Assembly: GCA_000701625.1 (NCBI GenBank)
Contig: JNJK01000005.1
Span: 186,001-250,000 of the forward strand
DNA length: 64,000 bases
DNA from: Lachnospiraceae bacterium MC2017
GTDB lineage: Bacteria > Bacillota > Clostridia > Lachnospirales > Lachnospiraceae
Reading direction: 5' to 3'
Part shown: positions 33,306 to 41,529 of the stretch, piece by piece
How positions within the stretch are numbered: position 1 is the first letter of the stretch
Layout of the letters: each line of letters starts with the position of its first letter
Position numbers and translations under genes: made by a program
The notes under the pieces: generated by a model
What the model was told of the DNA's origin: nothing
The model's database searches: none
What the model saw: the letters and a program-made list of their open reading frames with translations, nothing else

Positions 33306-33874
33306 TTCCACACCTTCTTTGCAAATACCGCAGATACAGCTGCAATAACACATTTAACAGCTATAAGTATTATACCGTCTGAAGGAATGATCCCCATCAA
33401 AACGACTACAGCAAAAATGATAACACTCATCCAACCGATATTTGTTTTTTGTCTATGTATTTCCTCTACTACAGCTGAGTTCTCAGAAGCCTGATCTGAA
33501 AGCATCTCAAGAATTTTTTTCTGCTCTTCCAGAAGATTTGTGCCGAATTCCTTTATTTCTTCAGTTTCAGCTTTGATAACAGCACACTGGTTTGCAAGGT
33601 TGTCATACAATTCTTCGTTTTTTTCTCCGGCTTTTTTCACCTGACGAAGAACATCCTCAAGAGTTGAACGCAGCTCATCTTCTTTTTTATTTACTTCTGC
33701 GATCGTATCATTGGAAAGATTTATATCCTTGATCTTTTCTTCAATAATTTGTGAACTTTGACCTATATCATCACGGATTTTTTCGAGATCATCAAGAAAT
33801 ATATTTTTACTGACTTTATCGATAGTTTCAGACATGAAATCTCTAAACTCATCTTTAAGACTTTTTCGTTCCAT
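33302..33874 (-). CDS. Coiled-coil protein with C-terminal membrane hairpin
   Basis: The 190-residue protein has a long coiled coil over about residues 20-140, followed by two closely spaced hydrophobic segments (MSVIIFAVVVLMGIIPSDGIILIAVKCVIAAVSAVFA in outline) and a short basic tail. It is therefore anchored at its C-terminus with the coil in the cytosol. The layout resembles tail-anchored scaffold proteins. It forms an overlapping pair with the 32319 gene. No family was recognised. Confidence 0.7.
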   Translation of the reverse strand: MERKSLKDEFRDFMSETIDKVSKNIFLDDLEKIRDDIGQSSQIIEEKIKDINLSNDTIAEVNKKEDELRSTLEDVLRQVKKAGEKNEELYDNLANQCAVIKAETEEIKEFGTNLLEEQKKILEMLSDQASENSAVVEEIHRQKTNIGWMSVIIFAVVVLMGIIPSDGIILIAVKCVIAAVSAVFAKKVWK

Positions 33875-34021
33875 TAAGAATAATCCCCCTGAAAATATTT
33901 AAAATAACCCAAATCTATTTTATCGGCATTTATGCCAATTAATCAATAAACATACTGTATAATTTCCAGGCGCAGATTTTTGTACTTTTGCCTATTGATT
34001 TTGACGTAGTGCATTTTTATC

Positions 34022-34060
34022 TTATAGAAATTCCAATGGTATTTCTTTTATGTTAAAAAA
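34022..34060. repeat. Conserved palindromic post-terminator element, copy 2
   Basis: TTATAGAAATTCC, an 8-base insertion and then TTCTTTTATGTTAAAAAA repeat the pattern of 30716-30744. It adjoins the terminator of the DUF6465-like gene. On the minus strand both copies continue to an AATGCAC block. Confidence 0.55.
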
Positions 34061-34112
34061 GGGATCACGTTCAGATGTGAATCCACATTTCCACATTAAA
34101 CGATGATCCCTT
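34055..34112 (-). terminator. Terminator of the DUF6465-like gene
   Basis: On the minus strand AAGGGATCA pairs with TGATCCCTT around a long loop, followed by TTTTAACAT. Confidence 0.75.
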
Positions 34113-34138
34113 ATGATACGACCAATGGTCATTAATTA

Positions 34139-34528
34139 TCAGAACATGAAAATACTTCCATTTTCACTTTCATTTATAACATAGTATGCTCTGTCTTCAG
34201 CCGGTTTCAGATAAATATTGATGGACTTGATTGAATCCTTGTCATGACCTGTTACTGTCCATGCATCATATATTCTCTGAAGAAGAACCTCCTGATTTAC
34301 AGACTTTCCATCAAACTGGATCTCAGCCTCTATCTTTGGTAATGTCTTAGTCTTAGTCGTAGTCTTCTTTGCAGTTGTAGCTTTCTTTGCAGTTGTTGTC
34401 TTAGCCGGTGCCTTCTTCGCTGTAGCCTTCTTCTCTGTTGTAGCCTTCAATGCAGCTGTTTTCTCCGCTGCCGGCTTAACTGCCTTTGATTCTGTCTCTG
34501 TTCCTGCTGTCTTAGTCCTTGGTGCCAT
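34139..34528 (-). CDS. Lys/Ala/Thr-tailed DUF6465-like protein
   Basis: The 129-residue protein has two parts. Residues 1-62 are a low-complexity basic tail of KK-A-T repeats, like histone H1 or bacterial Hc1 tails. Residues 63-129 are a compact domain (EIQFDGKSVNQEVLLQRIYDAW, IKSINIYLKPAEDRAYYVIN) that matches, from memory, the DUF6465 family of Lachnospiraceae. The tail would bind nucleic acid non-specifically, but the domain has no known function. It is monocistronic with a terminator downstream. Confidence 0.85.
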   Translation of the reverse strand: MAPRTKTAGTETESKAVKPAAEKTAALKATTEKKATAKKAPAKTTTAKKATTAKKTTTKTKTLPKIEAEIQFDGKSVNQEVLLQRIYDAWTVTGHDKDSIKSINIYLKPAEDRAYYVINESENGSIFMF

Positions 34529-34649
34529 AAAATGTATCTCCTCTCAACATTGTATCTGTCACTGATCCACATAAATAACCCCTATTGTGAATCAACAAAC
34601 ATTGTCATCATAATAATACACATTTTTTTGTTCTTTTTTCAATACTTTT

Positions 34650-35666
34650 TTATCCCATTGAAAAAATTGGATAACAATGTGCCCCTTCCTGCGCTTCCAT
34701 AATATAATCATGCGTTTCCCCGTCAGCTGTTGCAATCCTTGCGTGATTACCGCTGGCATATACTGTTATAGTAAATAGCAGTCGACCGGTCTCTCCGTAG
34801 TACTTCACAGACTTAACTGCCGTTTCTTCATCAAGCTTTGACGCACGAGTCTCATCACCATAAACATAATCATTGATAAGTTTAGCAGCATCACTTACTG
34901 ACCCCGAAACAAAAAGCGCAGGTGAGATCGTATGGAACACGTTCTGGACTGATGTTCCACCTGAGTTCGCTATCTCTTCTTCACTCAATGCGGGCAACGC
35001 CGTTCCATCCTCAAGAGAAGCTGAACCATCTGTATGTATCACGCACTCTGTTTTATTTACAAGATAATTTTTTGCTGCTCCGTTCTCCGCTGTGACAACA
35101 ATTTTTCCCAAAACGAGGTTAGAATTCAATACGATATCATTCCCACTATATTCTGCATTTAATGCTCCCGTGAGACTGCCGGTAAAACTAAGCTTTTTTG
35201 AACCATTTTTTGTTTTCATGGTCAGCTGATATCCGTAATCATCACCATTTATCGTTACTCCATTGGAAACATTTGCGACAACCGACTCCGCATTTGTAAC
35301 CTTAAACGAACAAAAATATGTACTATTCTTTATTTCCGCAGAAGCTTCTTCCCCGAGATTTGTAAACGTCACCTTTTTTGAAAAAGGAATGCTTTTTTCA
35401 GTTCCACCCTCTATGCTGCTTTCCGATCCGTCAGCAGCAGTTACCGTGATCGGCTCTTTTCCGGATGAAGTGATAGTAAAATCATCTTCACCTATATCTG
35501 ACTCAGGGATAACGATCGTGTATTCATCATCTCCCTCACGTTCCGTTGCCTTTTCTATCGTTTCCGCCTTCACGGCATCTCGTCCGTATCCGGTTTCTAC
35601 TGCATACACACAAACTCCACATATACATAACACTGCCACGACGGCAGGTACAAAAATCCGCTTCAT
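34650..35666 (-). CDS. Secreted hypothetical protein (338 aa)
   Basis: The N-terminus MKRIFVPAVVAVLCICGVCVYA is a signal peptide or anchor. The mature part is acidic and beta-rich, with Ig-like strand patterns (KKVTFTNLGEEASAEIKNSTYFCSFKV) and a separate C-terminal domain starting near HTISPALFVSGSVSD. There is no LPxTG motif and no enzyme motif. It is a stand-alone gene between the DUF6465-like gene and the 35834 terminator. Function unknown. Confidence 0.7.
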   Translation of the reverse strand: MKRIFVPAVVAVLCICGVCVYAVETGYGRDAVKAETIEKATEREGDDEYTIVIPESDIGEDDFTITSSGKEPITVTAADGSESSIEGGTEKSIPFSKKVTFTNLGEEASAEIKNSTYFCSFKVTNAESVVANVSNGVTINGDDYGYQLTMKTKNGSKKLSFTGSLTGALNAEYSGNDIVLNSNLVLGKIVVTAENGAAKNYLVNKTECVIHTDGSASLEDGTALPALSEEEIANSGGTSVQNVFHTISPALFVSGSVSDAAKLINDYVYGDETRASKLDEETAVKSVKYYGETGRLLFTITVYASGNHARIATADGETHDYIMEAQEGAHCYPIFSMG

Positions 35667-35833
35667 TACTAATAAACTCCTACAATTATTTCTATTATCA
35701 ACGCCATCTTTTAGCGTTATTTTTCAAACCGTAACACATTATACAATAAAATGTATTCGACTTGATACATGAATGAAACGAAAAAGTAAAAAACAAAAAG
35801 AATACAAAACTACATTTTGATTGCGTTATGCAG

Positions 35834-35867
35834 AAAAAAGTCCCGGCGGATCACTCCACCGGGACTT
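35834..35867 (-). terminator. Terminator of the 36202-35887 transcript
   Basis: AAGTCCCGG / CCGGGACTT stem followed on the minus strand by TTTTTC. It ends the unit containing the repeat protein and the 85-residue protein. Confidence 0.9.
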
Positions 35868-35886
35868 CGTTTGGTTCATAATTTTG

Positions 35887-36144
35887 TTATTTGGGAGATT
35901 CCGCTACCTTTATCCTATGGCGAAATTTGATGTGGCTGTATAGTTTATCCAGAATTTCCTCTTCCGGACCACTTTGGATCGACTTTTCTCCTTCATCGTT
36001 AACTTTCTGAAGAAACCATACTCCGCCTTCTTCCCAACAACTTATTGCATTTATATCCGATACTTCTTCACCATAATAAATATCAAGGTCACTAATATCT
36101 GTATTTAAAATATCCAGCTTAAACTCCAGTTCAGCCATTGTCAT
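35887..36144 (-). CDS. Small acidic hypothetical protein (85 aa)
   Basis: An 85-residue acidic protein starting MTMAELEFKLDILNTDISDL, behind AAAGGA. It has no signal peptide or known motif. It lies 57 bp after the giant repeat protein, in the same transcript, and is closed by a strong terminator, so a partner role is possible. Confidence 0.65.
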   Translation of the reverse strand: MTMAELEFKLDILNTDISDLDIYYGEEVSDINAISCWEEGGVWFLQKVNDEGEKSIQSGPEEEILDKLYSHIKFRHRIKVAESPK

Positions 36145-36201
36145 GATAGATCATTCCTTTCTTGCAAAGCTTTAACATCTGTCTGGTGCCTCGCGATCAG
36201 C

Positions 36202-39021
36202 TTATACCGTCTGAATTTCCTTCTTTCCCTCACGCATGATCACCGATGCAACATAATTCTTTTTTGCCTCTGCATTGATCTTCGCACGATATTCCGGATC
36301 GCATCTATAATTCGTTTCTTTCTGGATCGTATCAAGGAGTTTGCACCTTTCTGACCAGATACCAAAGTCTCTGATATGGATCTTCTTTATTACATCGCTT
36401 GAGCTTATTCCACCATCAGGGTTCAGATGAAGTTCAGCCACGAGACCGTCTATACTGATCTGATTTGAATCATCCCGGAACTTTGTATTGGTCTTATTTA
36501 CAAAGTCCTCTGCAATCTTCGGATCAAGCTCATAGAGTAGGATCATCGCTACATCAAAGCGCTTTCTACCGTACTCTTTCTTTCTGATCCTTGGCTTGTT
36601 CTTCACATAATTAATTACGTTATTCAGAAGTTCCTTACGACTTTCTTCGGCTTCTCTTCTGGAATTGGTTCCCTCTCTGCTGCCATTCATTTCTGCGATC
36701 CACCCAGCAACCTTGTAGCGATAATCTCGAAGAGCCCACATCATATCACTATATGAATCAGAATTGTATCCCCAGCTCTTTGCAGAAAGAAGTGCGTCTT
36801 CAAGAATAACAATATTTTCAACGTGTTCCATGAGCCAGTTACGATCATAGTCTCTTGCTGCGCCTTCAACCTCAGCTTCTTTCTTGTTGAGTTCTTTTAG
36901 GCTGACACGTTCTATTGCAACCGGAGGCGCCACAGGAGTAACGACTTCATTGATCACTACCGGTTCAGCTTCGTTGTTCATTATCGCCTCAGGTTCAGGA
37001 CTGACTGCCTCTTCTGCTTCCTGAGCTTTATCAACTTCCAGAGTAAATTCCTCTACAAAGTTTTCTTCCTGGATAGCTTCGATGTCTTTGTTTTCACTAC
37101 TCTGAACAGCGTCTGTTTCAATGTTTTCACCACCCTGACTATTAATCTCATTGATCGCATCAATGATCTCACGCTGCTTGTCCGTAATAATTGGAGCTTC
37201 CTCCATTACCGGAGCTTCTTCCATCACCATTTCTGGCATTACGGGCGTCTCGGCTGCTGGTTCTTCTGGCATTATTGGAGTTTCCTCCATCACCATGTCA
37301 GGTATTACAGGTGTCTCGGCCACTGGTTCTTCTGACATTATTGGAGTTTCCTCCATCACCATGTCAGGTATTACAGGTGTCTCGGCTACTAGTTCTTCTG
37401 ACATTATTGGAGTTTCCTCCATCACCATGTCAGGTATTACAGGTGTCTCGGCCACTGGTTCTTCTGACATTATTGGAGTTTCCTCCATCACCATGTCAGG
37501 TATTACAGGTGTCTCGGCTACTGGTTCTTCTGGGATTACATCCTGCATTAATGTTTCTGTATAATCTATGGATGTCTCTGGTAAAGCCGCTGCTTCTGGT
37601 GAAGCCACTGCCTCCGCAGGAATATCCTGCATCAAAGTCTCTGTATAATCTACAGATGCTTCGGGCATTACCGGTGCTTCTGCCATTGGCATATCCGGGA
37701 TGATCGGTGTCTCTTCTGTTGGCATCACCAAATCTTCCGGATTGATTGCGTCTGTCGGCATCGCTATATCTTCGGGCGCAATCGCATCTGTCGGCATCGC
37801 TATGTCTTCTGGCGCAATCGCATCCGTCGGCATCGCTATATCTTCAGGCGCAATCGCATCCGTCGGCATTATCGGTTCTTCTGGCATTACCGGGGTTTCT
37901 GCCATCGCCATATCAGGCATTACCAGTGCTTCTTCTACCGGCAAATCCGGAATGATAGGTGTCTCATCCACTGGCATATCCGGAATTACCGGTGCCTCAT
38001 CCACCGGCATGTCAGGAATGATCGGTGCTTCTTCCGGCATTGCCAAGTCTTCCGGACTGATCGCGTCTGTTGGCGTCGCTATATCTTCAGGCGCAATCGC
38101 ATCCGTCGGCATCGCTATATCTTCGGGCGCAATTGCATCCGTCGGCATTATCGGTTCTTCTGGCATTACCGGGGTTTCTGCCATCGCCATATCAGGCATT
38201 ACCAGTGCTTCTTCTACGGGCATATCCGGAATGATAGGTGTCTCATCCACTGGCATATCCGGAATTACCGGTGCCTCATCCACCGGCATGTCGGGAATGA
38301 TCGGTGCTTCTTCCGGCATTGCCAAGTCTTCCGGACTGATTGCGTCTGTTGGCGTCGCTATATCTTCGGGCGCAATTGCATCCGTAGGCATTATCGGTTC
38401 TTCTGGCATTACCGGGGTTTCTGCCATCGCCATATCAGGCATTACCGGTGCTTCTTCTACCGGCATATCCGGAATGATAGGTGTCTCATCCACTGGCATA
38501 TCCGGAATTACCGGTGCCTCATCCACCGGCATGTCGGGAATGATCGGTGCTTCTTCCGGCATTGCCAAGTCTTCCGGACTGATTGCGTCTGTTGGCATCG
38601 CTATATCTTCGGGCACAATCGCATCCGTAGGCACTATCGGTTCTTCCGGAATAATCGGGGCTTCTTCTGCCACCGGCATATCGGGGATGATCGGAGGCTC
38701 TTCTGTTGGCATTGCCAAGTCTTCCGGACTGATTGCGTCTGTTGGCATCGCTATATCTTCTGGCGCAATCGCATCCGTCGGCATCGCTATATCTTCGGGC
38801 GCAATCGCATCCGTAGGTATTATCGGTTCTTCCGGAATGATCGGGGCTTCTTCTGCTACCGGCATATCGGAAATCACGGGAGCCTCATCCATAGGCATAT
38901 CCGGAATAATCGGTGCTTCTTCTGCCACCGGCATATCTGGAATGACCGGTGCTTCTTCTGCTACTGGCATATCGGGCATTATCGGTTCTTCCGGCATTAC
39001 CGCAGCTTCTTCCACCGGCAT
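36202..39021 (-). CDS. Giant Pro/Glu/Met/Ile repeat protein (main part)
   Basis: The frame covers 939 codons. About residues 1-610 are acidic repeats built from 10-12-residue units of three kinds: PDMPV-EEAPVI, MPTDAIAPEDIA, and EEPVAETPVIPDMVMEETPIM. Residues 610-700 are acidic linker, and about 700-939 form a helical charged domain (RVSLKELNKKEAEVEGAARDYDRNWLMEHVEN onward in outline) with no family I recognise. There is no signal peptide. The first ATG (39019-39021) lacks a ribosome site. The frame is open backwards 14 more codons to a single TGA at 39064, beyond which the same frame continues as the 39064-39390 gene. It is therefore probably one gene broken by a stop. Confidence 0.75.
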   Translation of the reverse strand: MPVEEAAVMPEEPIMPDMPVAEEAPVIPDMPVAEEAPIIPDMPMDEAPVISDMPVAEEAPIIPEEPIIPTDAIAPEDIAMPTDAIAPEDIAMPTDAISPEDLAMPTEEPPIIPDMPVAEEAPIIPEEPIVPTDAIVPEDIAMPTDAISPEDLAMPEEAPIIPDMPVDEAPVIPDMPVDETPIIPDMPVEEAPVMPDMAMAETPVMPEEPIMPTDAIAPEDIATPTDAISPEDLAMPEEAPIIPDMPVDEAPVIPDMPVDETPIIPDMPVEEALVMPDMAMAETPVMPEEPIMPTDAIAPEDIAMPTDAIAPEDIATPTDAISPEDLAMPEEAPIIPDMPVDEAPVIPDMPVDETPIIPDLPVEEALVMPDMAMAETPVMPEEPIMPTDAIAPEDIAMPTDAIAPEDIAMPTDAIAPEDIAMPTDAINPEDLVMPTEETPIIPDMPMAEAPVMPEASVDYTETLMQDIPAEAVASPEAAALPETSIDYTETLMQDVIPEEPVAETPVIPDMVMEETPIMSEEPVAETPVIPDMVMEETPIMSEELVAETPVIPDMVMEETPIMSEEPVAETPVIPDMVMEETPIMPEEPAAETPVMPEMVMEEAPVMEEAPIITDKQREIIDAINEINSQGGENIETDAVQSSENKDIEAIQEENFVEEFTLEVDKAQEAEEAVSPEPEAIMNNEAEPVVINEVVTPVAPPVAIERVSLKELNKKEAEVEGAARDYDRNWLMEHVENIVILEDALLSAKSWGYNSDSYSDMMWALRDYRYKVAGWIAEMNGSREGTNSRREAEESRKELLNNVINYVKNKPRIRKKEYGRKRFDVAMILLYELDPKIAEDFVNKTNTKFRDDSNQISIDGLVAELHLNPDGGISSSDVIKKIHIRDFGIWSERCKLLDTIQKETNYRCDPEYRAKINAEAKKNYVASVIMREGKKEIQTV
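37200..39000 (-). repeat. Tandem coding repeats of the giant protein
   Basis: Units of roughly 30-36 bp are tandemly repeated and grouped into higher-order blocks. A block of about 300 bp recurs three times between 37900 and 38600, and an EEPVAETPVIPDMV block four times between 37260 and 37500. Copies are nearly identical, indicating recent expansion by slippage or recombination. The periodicity also creates long false frames on the opposite strand. Confidence 0.9.
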
Positions 39022-39063
39022 TTCAGGTGCTGCATTTACAGAATACTTACTCAGTATGTCCGG

Positions 39064-39390
39064 TCATTCAACCATTCCTGATGCCAAGTATCCTTCTAAA
39101 CTGTCATTTGAAAGATAAATACCCTTTATAGCATTGATAAAAGGCTCCGTATCCAGCTGCCTCCAGTTTTCCCGATCGGTATTATCCAGAACAGCTGCCA
39201 AAATTCTTGTATCTTCCTTTATATTTCTATTTGCCTTTGCTGCCTTATCAAGATTTCTCATTCTGCATAGATCTGTTTCCGGTCTGTCCAACAGATGCTG
39301 CAAAAAATTGCTGTCTTCCAAAAATCCATGATACAGTGTCGCTATATAATTAACGAGTGCCGTATCATCCATGACATATCCTTCACCCAT
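39064..39390 (-). CDS. N-terminal domain in frame with the giant repeat protein
   Basis: The 108-residue product starts at ATG 39390 behind AAGGAGG. It is helical (DDTALVNYIATLYHGFLED, LDKAAKANRNIKEDTRILAAVL) and ends LEGYLASGMVE followed by TGA. The next 14 codons and the repeat protein are in the same reading frame. A nonsense change would have cut one ~1060-residue protein into this fragment and the repeat part; alternatively, termination is suppressed. No known domain was recognised. Confidence 0.7.
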   Translation of the reverse strand: MGEGYVMDDTALVNYIATLYHGFLEDSNFLQHLLDRPETDLCRMRNLDKAAKANRNIKEDTRILAAVLDNTDRENWRQLDTEPFINAIKGIYLSNDSLEGYLASGMVE

Positions 39391-39516
39391 CTGATCGATC
39401 CTCCTTCGTCGTCGGCTCTGTCTGAATCCATTCTTACGCCGCGAAAACATACAATTTATCTAATATGAAATACGAATTCCTACTCCATAATCCACGAATA
39501 ATGTAAAAAAATACAA

Positions 39517-39570
39517 AAGAAGAGCCGCTATCCCAAGTGAACATTCACTCGAAATAACGGCTCTTCTTTT
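39517..39570 (-). terminator. Terminator of the iron-sulfur operon
   Basis: AAGAAGAGCCG pairs with CGGCTCTTCTT, with an inner AGTGAA/TTCACT stem and T-rich flanks on both sides. Confidence 0.88.
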
Positions 39571-39581
39571 ACGACAAAATA

Positions 39582-39956
39582 TCAAATTTTGCTTTCAAGT
39601 ATCTTTACAGCATTTCTTACACAATCATCACAATCGCAGAGAACTTTTCCTGTCCCGATTCCCTTTAAATCTCCACAGATAGTTGCACCACTCTTTTCTT
39701 CAAACTCCTGCAGCATCTCACGTGATACAGCTGTTGTTGGCTTTCCGGTATCATTTGCAAGTCCTAACACCATATTCGCTCCGACAAGTGCACCGCATGT
39801 AGCCTTCATGCAGCCCATTCCACCGCCAAAACCGGAACCAACCGCTTTTAGCTGCTCATCTGTCATCCCTGTACGATCTTCAAATGCCTTCAGCACCGCC
39901 TGACAACAATTGAAACCACTGTGCTTAAATTCTACTGCCTGTTCTGCTCTTTCCAT
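39582..39956 (-). CDS. C_GCAxxG_C_C family protein
   Basis: The 124-residue protein has FNCCQAVL, GFGGGMGCMKATCGALVGA and late CGDLKG...CDCDDCV cysteines, the defining pattern of the C_GCAxxG_C_C (putative redox) family. ATG 39956 follows AAAGGAAAG; the ATG at 39980 overlaps the upstream gene without a site. The conserved cysteines suggest a metal or Fe-S site, but the biochemical role is unknown. It is the last gene of a unit with a ferredoxin and a NapH-like protein. Confidence 0.9.
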   Translation of the reverse strand: MERAEQAVEFKHSGFNCCQAVLKAFEDRTGMTDEQLKAVGSGFGGGMGCMKATCGALVGANMVLGLANDTGKPTTAVSREMLQEFEEKSGATICGDLKGIGTGKVLCDCDDCVRNAVKILESKI

Positions 39957-39969
39957 ATTTCTCTTTCCT

Positions 39970-40542
39970 TTACTTTCCATTCTTTAATTTACAAATTCCC
40001 TGAGTCATAGTTCCCATAGGACAAAAAGTACACCATGTCCTCGGACGATACAATTTCATGACGATCAGTCCGATAAGCGTGGACGTAAGCATCATGCTGT
40101 AAAATCCAAAACTGAATTGTGCTACCCAATCAGGTGCCATCCCCACAGTATATGCCCAGTTCCACGGAACCTTAAACGTCCAGAAAAGCTTTAATACCTG
40201 ACGCAGATCCCGCGCGCCACCTGCCACAAGCCATGTCTGATATAACATATTTACAAACATAGTCATGAAAAATACCAAAAATCCATAGCGGAAATATTTG
40301 GATGACATCCACGCCGGAGCCGGTCTCTTTCCCGAAAACTTCAACTTCTTTCCAAGGAATCTGAATAATTTACCACGCCCGCAATACTGATTGCAAAACA
40401 TCTTGTTTCCACCAAATATCGCAAGTATGAGCGGCAGGATAAAATCAATCATCCCGAGCCATGCAAACAGGATATTAAAGAATCCCAGCGAAAAATAAAT
40501 GATCGGCCATATCCAGAGATAGTCAGTCCACTTTTTCTTCAT
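39970..40542 (-). CDS. NapH-like membrane iron-sulfur protein
   Basis: The 190-residue protein has four or five membrane helices and cysteine motifs CNQYCGRGKL and CTFCPMGTMTQ, as in Fer4_5/NapH-RsxA-like electron-transfer proteins. ATG 40542 is preferred since GGAGG is seven bases before it; that site overlaps the ferredoxin stop. With the ferredoxin directly upstream, it would pass electrons at the cytoplasmic membrane. The terminal acceptor is unknown. Confidence 0.87.
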   Translation of the reverse strand: MKKKWTDYLWIWPIIYFSLGFFNILFAWLGMIDFILPLILAIFGGNKMFCNQYCGRGKLFRFLGKKLKFSGKRPAPAWMSSKYFRYGFLVFFMTMFVNMLYQTWLVAGGARDLRQVLKLFWTFKVPWNWAYTVGMAPDWVAQFSFGFYSMMLTSTLIGLIVMKLYRPRTWCTFCPMGTMTQGICKLKNGK

Positions 40543-40544
40543 CT

Positions 40545-40736
40545 TCATACCTCCATGACCGCGATACTGCCTGCCGGACAGCTGCCTGCGCAAAGACCAC
40601 ATCCGACACAAAGATTCTGATCTACCTCTGCTGCGATGCCCTTTCGTATATGAACAGCCCCTCTCGGGCACTCATTCACACATTCACCACACGCCACACA
40701 CACGTCTGCATTAACAAATGCTTTTTTCTTAGCCAT
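40545..40736 (-). CDS. 2[4Fe-4S] ferredoxin
   Basis: The 63-residue protein has two complete cluster motifs, CVACGECVNECPRGAV and CVGCGLCAGSCPAGSI, typical of clostridial ferredoxins. Its ribosome site is AGGAGGAAG. It is translationally coupled to the NapH-like gene and preceded by a Crp/Fnr-type regulator gene. Confidence 0.95.
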   Translation of the reverse strand: MAKKKAFVNADVCVACGECVNECPRGAVHIRKGIAAEVDQNLCVGCGLCAGSCPAGSIAVMEV

Positions 40737-40753
40737 TTCTTCCTCCTACATAC

Positions 40754-40764
40754 GGTCATTGACC
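40754..40764. promoter_or_regulatory. Short palindrome before the ferredoxin gene
   Basis: GGTCATTGACC is an 11-bp palindrome 18 bases upstream of the ferredoxin start. A loose Crp-like site (TGTGA-N6-TACA, minus strand) lies further up near 40817. Either could serve the regulator encoded next door. Confidence 0.3.
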
Positions 40765-40819
40765 CGCTTTCGAAGATATCATACCCGATACTAAAAGCAT
40801 TGTATGTAACTCAATCACA

Positions 40820-41479
40820 TTACACGTATTTTTTTAATAATTCCGTATCATTTATTACAATTTTTCCTCTTTGCAACTCTATTGCCGAATCCTCTTCCAT
40901 ATATTTCAAAACACGACTCACAACTTCTCTCGCGCTGCCGATCAGTTTTGCGATCTGCTCATGTGTATAACAAACGACCTTCTCTCCGCTCTCATTCACT
41001 TCGTGCAGTAAAAATTCTGCCACTCGCCTATCTGCACTATAGAAAAGAATCTGCTGCATAAGCCACAACATATCAGAAAACTTCTCACTTGCATGTTTAT
41101 ACAAAAACAATTCCAGCTCCATGTGCTTCTCTGCAATTTCATGAAGGATAGCTGATGGAACGACGATAACTTCTGTCTTTTCTATAGCTTCTATCATGAT
41201 ATCCACGGTTATGGCATCCATAAGACACGATGCTGTGAGAATACAAACATCACCGCTCTGTACCCTGAAAAGCGTCACTTCTCTGCCTTCTTCAGAAACT
41301 ATATACGGTCGGAGCTGTCCTTTTTTTATAAGCAATATCCCTCTGCAATCATCACTGCTTCTATGAACCACATCTCCCTTTTGATATGTTTTCGTAACTG
41401 CCTGTTCAATAATACGCTGCTTCTCATCATCGGACAGCAGCTCCCACTTCGGAAAATTTGACCCCAAAAAATCTTTCAT
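40820..41479 (-). CDS. Crp/Fnr-family transcription regulator
   Basis: The 219-residue protein has an N-terminal cyclic-nucleotide-binding fold (KGDVVHRSSDDCRGILLIKKGQL, SGDVCILTASCLM) and a C-terminal winged helix (YTHEQIAKLIGSAREVVSRVLKYM). There is no Fnr-type N-terminal Cys cluster, but a central LTASCLM cysteine is typical of the clostridial Crp/Fnr subgroup. ATG 41479 is preferred to TTG 41488. It lies 83 bp upstream of the ferredoxin operon and probably controls it. Confidence 0.92.
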   Translation of the reverse strand: MKDFLGSNFPKWELLSDDEKQRIIEQAVTKTYQKGDVVHRSSDDCRGILLIKKGQLRPYIVSEEGREVTLFRVQSGDVCILTASCLMDAITVDIMIEAIEKTEVIVVPSAILHEIAEKHMELELFLYKHASEKFSDMLWLMQQILFYSADRRVAEFLLHEVNESGEKVVCYTHEQIAKLIGSAREVVSRVLKYMEEDSAIELQRGKIVINDTELLKKYV

Positions 41480-41529
41480 AACAAACAAAAACCTTTTTAT
41501 TCTTCACCTGTCTTCACGATCAAAAAACT

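Noticed and set aside
37200-39000. CRISPR-like regular repeats
   Set aside because: Units are in coding frame, have no unique spacers of constant length, and no cas genes are nearby.
39019-39066. Selenocysteine insertion at the in-frame TGA of the repeat protein
   Set aside because: A small hairpin (ATACT/AGTAT) follows, but the protein context is not catalytic and the spacing and loop do not fit a convincing bacterial SECIS element.
37700-39118. Long plus-strand reading frame (472 codons) opposite the repeat protein, rich in Ser/Gly/Ile
   Set aside because: It is created by the codon periodicity of the tandem repeats on the other strand; it has no ribosome site and reads as simple repeats of ISGM/ASVGI.
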